DNA from: Caulobacteraceae bacterium
GTDB taxonomy: Bacteria > Pseudomonadota > Alphaproteobacteria > Caulobacterales > Caulobacteraceae
Direction: 5' to 3'
DNA length: 6,084 bases
Assembly (NCBI GenBank): GCA_003136615.1
Contig: PLFA01000121.1
Span: forward strand, 1-6,084
Below, piece by piece: positions 1 through 6,084 of this stretch (positions within the stretch are counted from its first letter, which is position 1; every line of letters starts with the position of its first letter). The notes under the pieces were generated by a model. That model saw only the letters and a list, made by a program, of their open reading frames with translations, had not been told where the DNA came from and did no database searches. The translations under genes were made by a program, and so were the position numbers.

Positions 1-1026
1 CTTCCCCGAGGGCGCGGTCTTGCCGATCAGCGCTTCCAGCGACGGGTAGACATAAAAAGCGCCCTCCGGCGTCGGGCAGCGCAGGCCCGTGGTCTGGTTC
101 AGCATCGAGACCACCAGATCCCGCCGCGTCTCGAACAGGGCCGCGTTGGTCTTGATGAAGCTCTGCGTCCCGTTCAGCGCCTCCACGGCCGCCCACTGCG
201 AGATGGAGGAGGGGTTGGAGGTGGTCTGGCCCATGACCTTGCCCATCGCCTTGATCAGCGGCTCGGGACCGGCGGCGTAGCCGATCCGCCATCCCGTCAT
301 GGCGTAGGCCTTGGAGACCCCGTTCATGGTCAGCGTGCGGTCGTAGAGGCCGGGCTCGACCTGGGCGATCGTCGTGTATTCGAAATCGCCATAGACTAGG
401 TGCTCGTACATGTCGTCGGTCAGGATCCAGACCTGCGGATGGCGCAGCAGGACGTCGGCCACCGCCCGCAGTTCGGCGCGGGTATAGGCCGCGCCGGACG
501 GGTTGGACGGCGAGTTCAGCAGCACCCAGCGGGTGCGGGGCGTGATCGCGGCTTCGAGGTCGGCCGCCCGCACCTTGAAGCCGTTTTCCGCCGTGGTCAT
601 GACGAATTTCGGCTCGCCGCCGGCCAGCAGCACCATGTCCGGGTAGCTGACCCAGTAGGGCGCGGGGATCACCACCTCGTCGCCGGGGTTCAGACTGGCG
701 ACCATGGCGTTGTAGATCACCGGCTTGCCGCCGGGGGAGACGTTCACCTGCGAGGGCTTGTAGGTAAGGCTGTTCTCCCGGGCGAACTTGCCGCAGATGG
801 CCTCCTTCAGCTCCGGGATGCCGTCGACGTTGGTGTACTTGGTCTTGCCGTCGCGGATCGCCTTGATCGCGGCCTGCTTGATGTTCTCCGGCGTATCGAA
901 ATCGGGCTCGCCGGCGGCCAGGGAAATCACGTCCTTGCCCGCCGCCTTCAGCTCGCGCGCTTTCGCGTCCGCCGCCAGGGTGGCGGACGGCTTGACGCGG
1001 GCGAGCGCTGCGGACTGGGCGAACAT
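1..1026 (-). CDS. aatA: Pyridoxal-phosphate-dependent aspartate aminotransferase (class I/II), C-terminus beyond the window
   Basis: This enzyme should transfer the amino group between aspartate and 2-oxoglutarate (oxaloacetate/glutamate) in the cytoplasm, using PLP. I translated the minus strand by hand: 342 codons are open from the ATG at 1026-1024 to the window edge. The start reads MFAQSAALARVKPSAT, typical of the bacterial subgroup Ib aspartate aminotransferases. Visible landmarks are AAGEPDFDTP (about 37-46), KYTNVDGIPELKEAI (63-77), the cofactor-phosphate loop SPGGKP (97-102), PYWVSYPDM (123-131), NSPSNPSG (171-178), TDDMYEHLVYGDF (203-215, Asp and Tyr contacting PLP), the Schiff-base lysine K239 in NGVSKAYAMTGWRIGYAAG, and phosphate-binding R246. 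The family is about 400 residues, so roughly 60 are missing, including the C-terminal arginine that binds the substrate alpha-carboxylate. An AGAGGA Shine-Dalgarno (plus-strand 1033-1038) lies 6 bases before the ATG. The gene is divergent from its neighbour. Closely related enzymes can also accept prephenate or aromatic substrates, so exact specificity is inferred. Confidence 0.95.
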   Translation of the reverse strand, partial: MFAQSAALARVKPSATLAADAKARELKAAGKDVISLAAGEPDFDTPENIKQAAIKAIRDGKTKYTNVDGIPELKEAICGKFARENSLTYKPSQVNVSPGGKPVIYNAMVASLNPGDEVVIPAPYWVSYPDMVLLAGGEPKFVMTTAENGFKVRAADLEAAITPRTRWVLLNSPSNPSGAAYTRAELRAVADVLLRHPQVWILTDDMYEHLVYGDFEYTTIAQVEPGLYDRTLTMNGVSKAYAMTGWRIGYAAGPEPLIKAMGKVMGQTTSNPSSISQWAAVEALNGTQSFIKTNAALFETRRDLVVSMLNQTTGLRCPTPEGAFYVYPSLEALIGKTAPSGK

Positions 1027-1062
1027 GACGAATCCTCTGTAGCGGTTGGAAAAGGCCGGCGC

Positions 1063-1091
1063 TCTTTACGCGGGGGCCGGCCGCCGGGCAA
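1063..1091 (-). promoter_or_regulatory. Possible sigma-70-like promoter for the aminotransferase gene
   Basis: On the minus strand, TTGCCC (plus 1086-1091) is followed after exactly 17 bases by TAAAGA (plus 1063-1068), about 37 bases before the ATG. The spacing is ideal, but the -35 box matches consensus at only 4 of 6 positions and the -10 box at 3 of 6. It is the best candidate I found in the gap; it is a weak call in DNA this GC-rich. Confidence 0.25.
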
Positions 1092-1121
1092 CATGGGCCG
1101 GGGATTGGTCACGGGACGGGC

Positions 1122-1125
1122 GGAG
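1122..1125 (+). promoter_or_regulatory. Ribosome binding site that decides the start of the exported-protein gene
   Basis: GGAG lies 6 bases before the ATG at 1132. The reading frame stays open far upstream, with in-frame ATGs at 400 and 1093, but the upstream part is antisense to the aminotransferase gene and the ATG at 1093 has no comparable site. Starting at 1132 also places a clean signal peptide at the N-terminus. Confidence 0.6.
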
Positions 1126-1131
1126 CGGGCG

Positions 1132-1977
1132 ATGCGGTGGATGGCGGCCCTGTTGCTCCTGCTCTCGGCCGCGCCGGCGTCCGCGGAAACCTCGCCGTTT
1201 CTGAAGCCCACCGACCCCGTGCCCGGCCATCCGGGGCTGACCTGGCTCGATCTGGTCCGCCAGGCCGTGCCCAGCCTCGCCAAGACCGATGACGGCGACA
1301 TCGAGGGGAGTTTGAAGACCCCACCGCCGCGCCATATCGGCGGCGCGAGCTTCGAGGGCGATCCGCCCGACCCGGTCACCTTGGGCGACATCGAGGTCAA
1401 GCACATCCTGGCCGGCGGCCAGAAGCGGATGGTGGTGATGGCCGACCTCGGCCCCGATCCGGACCGGGTGCAGAGCCAGACCCTGCTGCTGCTGTTCGAC
1501 GAGGGGCCGAAGCCGAAGCTGCTGGACGTGGTCGACGTCGGCCTCGACAAGGACACCGTATTCGATGATCCGCAGCACCTTAGCCTCGGGCCCGGCGACG
1601 ACGCCCTGGTGACGGTCAGCGAGCACGACGACGCCGACCTGGCCTATGACGGGAGGGCGGTGGTCTTTGTGCGAGGCGACCGCTTCCGGCTGATCGCCGA
1701 CTTCTACGCCATCACCGAGACCAACTGCGGCTGGCGCCAGGACCAGACGCCGCGTTTCACCACCCGCCCGGACCCCGGCAGTCCCTATCTCGCCCTCGAC
1801 ATCGCGGTCACACACAAGATCGTCCACCTGCCCGACGACGACTGCGGCGATCCGATCCCGAAGGCGGTGACCCGCACCTATGAGGCGCTCTACCGCTGGG
1901 ACGCCAAGCTCGGCCGCTTCACCACCACCTCGACGGCGCTGAAACGCCTCGACAAGCTGAATGGCATGGGGCCTTGA
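1132..1977 (+). CDS. Exported protein of unknown family with N-terminal signal peptide
   Basis: I do not recognise this 281-residue protein. It begins MRWMAALLLLLSAAPASA-ETS, a Sec signal peptide with a likely signal peptidase I cut after residue 18 (ASA). There is no lipobox cysteine, so the mature protein is probably soluble in the periplasm or secreted. An in-frame ATG at 1141 would also leave a usable signal. After a proline-rich stretch the body looks beta-rich, with strand-turn-strand units around residues 116-137 (LLLLFDEGPKPKLLDVVDVG), 176-193 (AVVFVRGDRFRLIADFYA) and 250-266 (YEALYRWDAKLGRFTTT). They resemble one another in layout and could be blades of a small beta-sheet repeat fold. 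Acidic runs occur at 164-169 (EHDDAD) and 235-240 (DDDCGD). The mature part has only two cysteines, C199 (TNCGW) and C238, which could form a disulfide. The SDR gene follows after 25 bases with its own ribosome binding site, suggesting co-transcription. No enzymatic motif is visible, so no function is assigned. Confidence 0.85.
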   Translation: MRWMAALLLLLSAAPASAETSPFLKPTDPVPGHPGLTWLDLVRQAVPSLAKTDDGDIEGSLKTPPPRHIGGASFEGDPPDPVTLGDIEVKHILAGGQKRMVVMADLGPDPDRVQSQTLLLLFDEGPKPKLLDVVDVGLDKDTVFDDPQHLSLGPGDDALVTVSEHDDADLAYDGRAVVFVRGDRFRLIADFYAITETNCGWRQDQTPRFTTRPDPGSPYLALDIAVTHKIVHLPDDDCGDPIPKAVTRTYEALYRWDAKLGRFTTTSTALKRLDKLNGMGP

Positions 1978-2002
1978 TCCCGGCAAAAACCAGGGAGCGA
2001 GC

Positions 2003-2884
2003 ATGCAGGATCTGAGGGGCAAGGTCGCCTTCATCACCGGCGGGGCCAGTGGCATCGGCTTTTCTATGGCCGAGGCCTTCGGCGCCGAAGGCATGGCGGT
2101 GATGCTGGCCGATATCGAGGCCGAGGCGCTGGAGCGGGCGGTGGAAGACTTGCGCAGCCGGCAGATACGCGCCGAGGGCGTGGTCGCCGATGTCGCCAGC
2201 CGCGCGTCGATCAAGGCCGCGGCCGAGGCGACGATCGCCGCCTTCGGCAAGGTGCACGTGGTCTGCAACAACGCCGGCGTCGGCGCCGGCGGGCCGTTCG
2301 GCAGTTTCCCGCCCGGCGACTGGGACTGGGTCATCGACGTCAATCTGAAGGGCGTCGTCTACGGCATGGAGGTGTTCGAGCCGCTGATCGCCGCGCACGG
2401 CGAGGGCGGACATTTCGTCAACACCGCCTCGCTGGCCGGCATGGTGAGCCCGCCCGGCATGGAGCCCTATTGCGCCACCAAATATGCGGTGGTGGGGATG
2501 AGCGAGGGCTGGGCCGCCCAGCTTGAGCCTCAGAATATCGGCGTCTCGATCCTCTGCCCGGGATTTGTGAAGACCCGGATTCATGAAAGCCGCCGCAATC
2601 GCCCGGAGGCCTATGGCGCCGATGATCGCGCGGCGAGCGCCGCCGAAGCCGCGGCCGCGTCACCGGTGCTGAGCGGAATCCCCGTCGAGCCGGTGGCCGC
2701 GCGGGTTGTGGAAGCGGTGAAGGCCGGCGAGCTTTATGTCTTTACCCATCCTGAGTTCCGGTCCGTCGTCGAGGCGCGCTTCGCGCGGGTGCTGAGCGCC
2801 TTCGACACGGCCGCGGCTAGTCCCGCGCTCGCGGCCATGGCTGAGCGCGCGGCGCCCAGCTCCGTGTCGGCGGTTTTCGATTAG
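2003..2884 (+). CDS. Classical short-chain dehydrogenase/reductase (SDR), NAD(P)-dependent
   Basis: This 293-residue protein is a cytoplasmic Rossmann-fold oxidoreductase that should interconvert an alcohol and a ketone on an unknown substrate. The classical SDR motifs are all present: cofactor loop TGGASGIG at 12-19, D63 in VVADV, NNAG at 89-92, and the tetrad N114 (VNLKG), S143 (NTASLAG), Y156 and K160 (YCATK). The motif CPGFVKTRI follows near 195-203. D37 at the end of the second strand (LADIEAEAL) usually favours NAD(H) over NADP(H), which is an inference. At 293 residues it is about 40 longer than a minimal SDR. The extra length is an alanine-rich C-terminal region that includes a probable substrate-cap helix after TRI and a final helical segment. 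The start at 2003 is chosen because GGGAG (1993-1997) precedes it by 5 bases; an in-frame ATG at 1961 lies inside the preceding gene and lacks such a site. The gap to the next gene is 13 bases. Automatic labels such as 3-oxoacyl-ACP reductase would be over-specific. Confidence 0.93.
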   Translation: MQDLRGKVAFITGGASGIGFSMAEAFGAEGMAVMLADIEAEALERAVEDLRSRQIRAEGVVADVASRASIKAAAEATIAAFGKVHVVCNNAGVGAGGPFGSFPPGDWDWVIDVNLKGVVYGMEVFEPLIAAHGEGGHFVNTASLAGMVSPPGMEPYCATKYAVVGMSEGWAAQLEPQNIGVSILCPGFVKTRIHESRRNRPEAYGADDRAASAAEAAAASPVLSGIPVEPVAARVVEAVKAGELYVFTHPEFRSVVEARFARVLSAFDTAAASPALAAMAERAAPSSVSAVFD

Positions 2885-2897
2885 GGGACCCAACAAC

Positions 2898-3560
2898 ATG
2901 AAGACCACGGGAGGCTGGCGCGCCGCGACCCTCGCTTTTGTGCTATTTGGGGGCGTGGGCCTGGTGTTTCTGTTTGGGGCCGGCCTTCTGGGTCTCAATG
3001 GTCAGGCCACGGCCAGTCAGTGGCTGGCGGCGGCGCAAGGACCCTGGGCGCTTCCCGCCTCGATCGCCGCCTTTGCCGTGCTGGCATTCCTGGGCGTGCC
3101 GCAATTTGTTCTGATCGCCGCGGCCGTGGCCGTCTTCGGGCCCTGGCATGGCGCGGCCTATAGTTGGGTGGGAACCATGATCTCCGCCCTGATCGGGTTT
3201 GGGCTGGGTCGTCTGTGGGGCGCGCGGCTTGTGGATCAGGTTCACAATGCCAGGTTCGTCCAGTTTTTAGGTCTTTTGGCCCGCAACGGCTTCATCGCCA
3301 GCCTCGCCGTGCGCCTCACGCCCTTCGCCCCCTTCGTGGCGGTGAATATGGCCGCGGGCGTCTCGCCCATCGGACTCCTCGATTTCATCGCCGGGACGGG
3401 GCTTGGAATTGTGCCCAAGATCCTGCTCACGGCCTTCGCGGGAAACTCCATCGTCCGGGGCGTCGCGGGCGGCGGCCTGGCGCCCATCGGCCTTTTGATC
3501 CTCGCCGCGAGCGTCTGGATCGGATCGGGCTTTCTGGCCGGGCGCTGGTTGCGCCGCTGA
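2898..3560 (+). CDS. TVP38/TMEM64-type (DedA superfamily, VTT domain) inner-membrane protein
   Basis: This 220-residue protein is strongly hydrophobic, with membrane-associated segments at about 10-33, 50-82 (two, separated by the GVPQ turn), 86-104, 131-155, 160-181 and 192-215. The VTT-domain signatures are clear: FGPWHGAAYSWVGTMISALI (80-99) followed by GFGLGR, the conserved arginine in VRLTPFAPFVAVNMAAGVSP (138-157), and GTGLGIVPK (166-174). Some relatives in the wider DedA/VTT superfamily act as lipid scramblases or flippases, or support membrane homeostasis and envelope stress resistance; this subfamily (YdjX/YdjZ-like) is poorly characterised, so its cargo is unknown. Length matches the usual 200-240. 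AGGGG overlaps the SDR stop codon and sits about 10 bases before the ATG, a slightly long spacing. The 13-base gap indicates co-transcription with the SDR. A functional link to the SDR cannot be shown from sequence. Confidence 0.9.
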   Translation: MKTTGGWRAATLAFVLFGGVGLVFLFGAGLLGLNGQATASQWLAAAQGPWALPASIAAFAVLAFLGVPQFVLIAAAVAVFGPWHGAAYSWVGTMISALIGFGLGRLWGARLVDQVHNARFVQFLGLLARNGFIASLAVRLTPFAPFVAVNMAAGVSPIGLLDFIAGTGLGIVPKILLTAFAGNSIVRGVAGGGLAPIGLLILAASVWIGSGFLAGRWLRR

Positions 3561-3643
3561 TCCCTCGCTGCCGCAACGTCAGGCTCGACAGAGCAGTCCC
3601 GTCGGTATGAATGGCCGGACCTGGCTGCGAGAGGGGATTACCC
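3561..3643 (+). other. 83 bp gap, possible transcription-unit boundary
   Basis: This is the longest gap between the rightward genes. I found no convincing intrinsic terminator (no stable GC hairpin followed by a T-run) and no clear promoter boxes. An in-frame ATG at 3611 lies here, but it has no ribosome binding site and I do not use it as the start of the next gene. Confidence 0.4.
3631..3637 (+). promoter_or_regulatory. Strong ribosome binding site supporting a GTG start at 3644
   Basis: GAGGGGA ends 6 bases before GTG at 3644-3646. The upstream in-frame ATG at 3611 is preceded by no purine-rich site. The residues between the two starts (MAGPGCERGLP) do not look like the N-terminus of a thiolase fold, whereas the protein from the GTG runs directly into the first strand TPVIIGVGE. 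Confidence 0.65.
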
Positions 3644-5182
3644 GTGGGTGACGACACGCCCGTGATCATCGGCGTGGGCGAAGCGTCGGAGCGAATCGAT
3701 TCGCCGGACTGGCGCGCCCTTTCCCCCGCCGACCTGGCCGCGCAAGCTTGCCGAGCGGCCCTGGCGGACGCTGGCGCCGGCCAGGACCTCAGCGCCAGGA
3801 TCGATGTGATCGCGGCGATCCGCCAATTCGAGATCTCCTTCCCGCGCGCCGTGGCTCCCTTTGGCCGCGCGGATAATTTCCCCCGCGCCGTCGCGCGCCG
3901 CCTGGGGTCTGATCCGCGCCGGGCGATCCTTGAGCCAGTGGGCGGGCAGGGGCCTCAACATCTGGTCAATGAGTTCGCCCGGGCCATCGGCGAAGGACAG
4001 GCGGGCATGGTGCTGCTTTGCGGGGCGGAGGCCATCTCCACCGTCCGGCAGTTAACGTCTCGCGGCGAAACGCGGGATTGGTCGGAGACGCTGGGCCCCG
4101 ACATGGAAGACCGCGGCTATGGCGATCCTCTGCTGACGCCCGATCTCGCCCGGCACGGCGCCCGCGTTCCCATCACGGTCTATGCCCTGTTCGAAAACGC
4201 CCGCCGGGCGCGTCTGGGGCTCGGCCGGGCGGACTATGCCCTGGAGATGGGCCGTCTTTTTGCCCCGTTCACCAAGGTCGCGGCCGGCAACCCCCACGCC
4301 ATGTCACGGGAAACCCATGATGCTGCGGACCTGGCGACGGTGACGGCGTCAAACCGCCTAGTGGCCGATCCCTATACCCGCCGCCTTGTCGCGCGTGACC
4401 AAGCCAATCAGGGTGCGGCCGTTCTGATGACATCGGTGGGGCAGGCCAGAGCGCTGGGGGTTGCGCCTGAGCGTTTCATCTATCTCCATGGCGGCGCCGA
4501 CGTGCGCGAGCGTCTCCCCATGGAGCGGGCCGACCTCTCCGCCAGTCCGGCGGCCACGCGCGTCGCCGAGCTCGCCTTGGAGCGCGCGGGCGTTGACGTG
4601 AACGATATCGACCTCTTCGATCTTTACAGCTGTTTTCCGATAGCGGTTTTCAACCTCCGCGACAGCCTTGGCATATTGCCCGAGGATGCGCGGCCTCTCA
4701 CCATGACCGGGGGCCTTCCATACTTCGGAGGGGCAGGGAACAACTATTCCATGCACGCCATTGCCGCCATCGTTCGGGCCTTGCGGGAGCGGCCCGGCGC
4801 GCGGGGGCTTGTGGCCGCCAATGGCGGATTTCTCTCCAAGACCTCCGTGGGTGTCTATTCGGCGATCCCGGCGGGGATACCTCCTTCCGACGACGCCGCG
4901 CTCCAGGATGAGGTTGACGCATGGTCCGCGCCACCGCTCGCGCTCGGCGCCGGATCGGGCGTCGTGGAGACCTATACGATCGACTATGCCGGCCCCGCAC
5001 CGGTGGGCGTCGTGATCGCCCGCCGTTCGCGGGATGGGCCGCGGTTCGTCGCCATGACCGATCCTGCCGATCCCGCACTGGCCAATGCGATGATCGCCGC
5101 CGACCCGCTGGGAGCGACGGTCCGTGTCGCGCCATCGCCGGAGGGACGCGACCTTATCCGGAGCTTTGACCCCGTCGTCTGA
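3644..5182 (+). CDS. Thiolase-like protein (TLP1 / acetyl-CoA acetyltransferase-like) with extra C-terminal domain, lacking the catalytic cysteines
   Basis: With the GTG start this is 512 residues, against about 390-400 for a plain thiolase. Residues about 5-420 show the duplicated thiolase fold: PVIIGVGE, the nucleophile loop, IGEGQAGMVLLCGAEAIS (115-132), DLFDLYSCFPIAVF (323-336), and GGLPYFGGAGNNYSMHAIAA (356-375) followed by GLVAANGGF (388-396). The last 85 or so residues match in style the additional C-terminal domain of thiolase-like protein type 1, including RFVAMTDPADPALANAM and DPLGATVRV. By hand alignment to Zoogloea thiolase, nucleophile C89 falls on G100 in the GGQGPQ loop, C378 falls near N393 and N316 falls on Y328. 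H371 fits the H348 position. The CFP segment (C330) resembles the HDCF motif of SCP2-type thiolases. Thiolysis or Claisen condensation by the usual route is therefore unlikely, and a CoA-thioester-binding or other acyl-CoA role is inferred. The NMO-family gene follows after 21 bases, pointing to a shared pathway. Automatic annotation would probably read acetyl-CoA acetyltransferase. Confidence 0.88.
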   Translation: MGDDTPVIIGVGEASERIDSPDWRALSPADLAAQACRAALADAGAGQDLSARIDVIAAIRQFEISFPRAVAPFGRADNFPRAVARRLGSDPRRAILEPVGGQGPQHLVNEFARAIGEGQAGMVLLCGAEAISTVRQLTSRGETRDWSETLGPDMEDRGYGDPLLTPDLARHGARVPITVYALFENARRARLGLGRADYALEMGRLFAPFTKVAAGNPHAMSRETHDAADLATVTASNRLVADPYTRRLVARDQANQGAAVLMTSVGQARALGVAPERFIYLHGGADVRERLPMERADLSASPAATRVAELALERAGVDVNDIDLFDLYSCFPIAVFNLRDSLGILPEDARPLTMTGGLPYFGGAGNNYSMHAIAAIVRALRERPGARGLVAANGGFLSKTSVGVYSAIPAGIPPSDDAALQDEVDAWSAPPLALGAGSGVVETYTIDYAGPAPVGVVIARRSRDGPRFVAMTDPADPALANAMIAADPLGATVRVAPSPEGRDLIRSFDPVV

Positions 5183-5203
5183 CCCTCAGGAATCGAGCAA
5201 GCC

Positions 5204-6084
5204 ATGAAAACGCCGATTTGCGAGATGCTGGGAATTGAATTCCCACTCCTCGCCTTCAGTCATTGTCGGGACGTGGTGGCCGCGGTGAGCCGGGCCGGCG
5301 GCTTTGGCGTTCTGGGCGCCACCAGCCATTCGCCGGAGTCGATCCGGACGGAGCTGAAATGGATCGACGATCAGGTGGAGGGCAAGCCCTATGGCCTGGA
5401 CGTTCTGATACCCGACAACCTCTCCACGGCGGGCGAAACGAACGTCACCTATAACGGGCTGCGCAAGCGCGTGCCCGACGCCCATAGCGCTTTCGCCCGT
5501 GGCCTTCTGGAAAAGGCCGGGGTGAGCCTCATACAGCGCGAGGTGTCCGACGACGCGCCGCAGCCCTTCGACCCGGGACAGGCTCTGGAAGTGCTGGAGG
5601 CCGCGTTCGAACACCCTATCCGCCTCATCGCCAACGCGCTGGGCGTGCCGCCGCCGGCCATGATCGAGATGGGGCGCCGGCACGGCGTCCCCGTCGCCGC
5701 CCTGGTGGGGGCGAAGGAGCACGCCATCCGCCAGGTCAACGCTGGGGTCGATATTCTCGTCGCCCAGGGAACCGAGGCCGGCGGCCATTGTGGGGAAGTG
5801 ACCACCCTGGTGCTGATCCCGGAGGTTATCAAGGCGATCCGGCCGATCCGCGACGTGCCCGTTCTGGCTGCCGGGGGGATCATGACGGGCGCCCAGATGG
5901 CCGCCTGCATGGCCATGGGCGCGGCGGGCGCCTGGACCGGCTCGGTCTGGCTGGCCACCGTGGAGTCGGAGACCAGCGAAATCTTCCGCGAAAAAATGAT
6001 CGAGGCCACATCCCGCGACGCCGTCCGGACCAGGTCGCGCACCGGCAAGCCGGCGCGCCAGCTTCGCTCCTCCTGGACCGAGGC
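5204..6084 (+). CDS. Nitronate monooxygenase-family FMN-dependent oxidoreductase, C-terminus beyond the window
   Basis: This is a TIM-barrel flavoprotein of the NMO/2-nitropropane dioxygenase family; 293 codons are visible from the ATG at 5204. Family members oxidise alkyl nitronates or, in other branches, act as enoyl reductases or uncharacterised FMN dehydrogenases. Seen here: ICEMLGIEFPLLAFSHCRD (5-23), AAVSRAGGFGVLGA (26-39) as the first strand and loop, VAQGTEAGGHCGE (186-198) carrying the conserved GGH, and the FMN phosphate-binding segment VPVLAAGGIMTGAQM (218-232) with MGAAGAWTGSVWL (238-250). The N-terminal AFSHCRD replaces the more usual PIxxAPM-like sequence, which marks a distinct subfamily. 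Several tens of C-terminal residues are probably missing. AGGA (5188-5191) lies 12 bases before the ATG, longer than ideal, but no better start is apparent. Close spacing to the thiolase-like gene suggests a joint role in acyl-CoA or xenobiotic catabolism, and true nitronate activity is not implied. Confidence 0.9.
   Translation, partial: MKTPICEMLGIEFPLLAFSHCRDVVAAVSRAGGFGVLGATSHSPESIRTELKWIDDQVEGKPYGLDVLIPDNLSTAGETNVTYNGLRKRVPDAHSAFARGLLEKAGVSLIQREVSDDAPQPFDPGQALEVLEAAFEHPIRLIANALGVPPPAMIEMGRRHGVPVAALVGAKEHAIRQVNAGVDILVAQGTEAGGHCGEVTTLVLIPEVIKAIRPIRDVPVLAAGGIMTGAQMAACMAMGAAGAWTGSVWLATVESETSEIFREKMIEATSRDAVRTRSRTGKPARQLRSSWTE

Larger units (their letters stand above)
1027..1131. promoter_or_regulatory. 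Divergent intergenic region between aminotransferase and exported-protein genes
   Basis: This roughly 105 bp gap separates two divergently transcribed genes and must carry at least the aminotransferase promoter, and probably that of the rightward genes. It contains the two ribosome binding sites at its ends, a perfect 8 bp GGCCGGCC palindrome at 1075-1082 and a GGCCGGC copy at 1054-1060. I see no T-run terminator, tRNA or riboswitch fold. The GGCCGGC copies are what GC-rich DNA readily produces, and I do not assign them an operator role. Confidence 0.6.

Noticed and set aside
1054..1082. GGCCGGC copies in the divergent intergenic region as a possible operator
   Set aside because: The motif is short, made only of G and C, and common by chance in DNA of this composition; nothing ties it to a regulator.
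400..1131. A long open frame upstream of the exported-protein gene in the same frame, giving a 525-residue ORF
   Set aside because: Most of this stretch is antisense to the aminotransferase gene, whose motifs are unmistakable; the translated extension is Arg/Gly/Val-rich with no recognisable domain. The signal peptide and ribosome binding site mark the true start at 1132.
1961..2002. Upstream in-frame ATG for the SDR gene, adding 14 residues
   Set aside because: It overlaps the end of the preceding gene, has no ribosome binding site, and SDRs normally begin a few residues before the first strand as the 2003 start does.
1066..2343. A 425-codon open frame on the minus strand
   Set aside because: It lies antisense to the exported-protein and SDR genes, crosses the gap between them, has low-complexity composition and no family motif. 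Long shadow frames are expected in GC-rich DNA.
5230..5244. A 15 bp inverted repeat, GGGAATT and AATTCCC around a single base
   Set aside because: It falls inside the NMO-family coding sequence and encodes residues of the family-typical LGIEFP segment, so it is explained by coding constraint and chance; it is not followed by a T-run and is too far into the gene for a typical operator.
5186..6048. Two open frames of about 200 codons on the minus strand
   Set aside because: Both are antisense to the NMO-family gene, which carries clear FMN-binding motifs; the shadows show none.

Overview
The window looks like chromosomal DNA from a GC-rich alphaproteobacterium. This is inferred from the strong G/C bias at third codon positions and from the proteobacterial look of the aminotransferase and other proteins; Caulobacterales-type or related groups would fit, but the genus cannot be fixed from sequence alone. 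I see no rRNA, tRNA, CRISPR array, insertion sequence or phage gene. Coding density is high: six genes occupy almost all of the window, and both end genes are cut by its edges.

Layout: bases 1-1026 (minus strand) hold a class I PLP-dependent aspartate aminotransferase lacking its C-terminus. A divergent intergenic region of about 105 bp follows. Five genes then run rightward: an exported protein of unknown family (1132-1977), a classical short-chain dehydrogenase/reductase (2003-2884), a TVP38/DedA-type (VTT domain) membrane protein (2898-3560), a thiolase-like protein with an extra C-terminal domain (3644-5182), and a nitronate monooxygenase-family flavoprotein cut by the right edge (5204-6084).

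Gaps among the plus-strand genes are 25, 13, 83 and 21 bp, so they probably form one or two transcription units, with the 83 bp gap before the thiolase-like gene as the most likely break. The thiolase-like and NMO-family genes make the clearest functional pair: a CoA-thioester-binding fold next to an FMN oxidoreductase, with an SDR upstream. That suggests lipid, acyl-CoA or xenobiotic metabolism, but no substrate can be named. The exported protein and the VTT membrane protein have no obvious link to that chemistry.

The point most worth a second look is the thiolase-like protein. The positions expected to hold both catalytic cysteines of true thiolases carry other residues, while the distal histidine and the fold motifs appear kept. 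It is therefore unlikely to be an ordinary acetyl-CoA acetyltransferase, although it would probably be labelled as one automatically. No clearly novel multi-gene system is evident.
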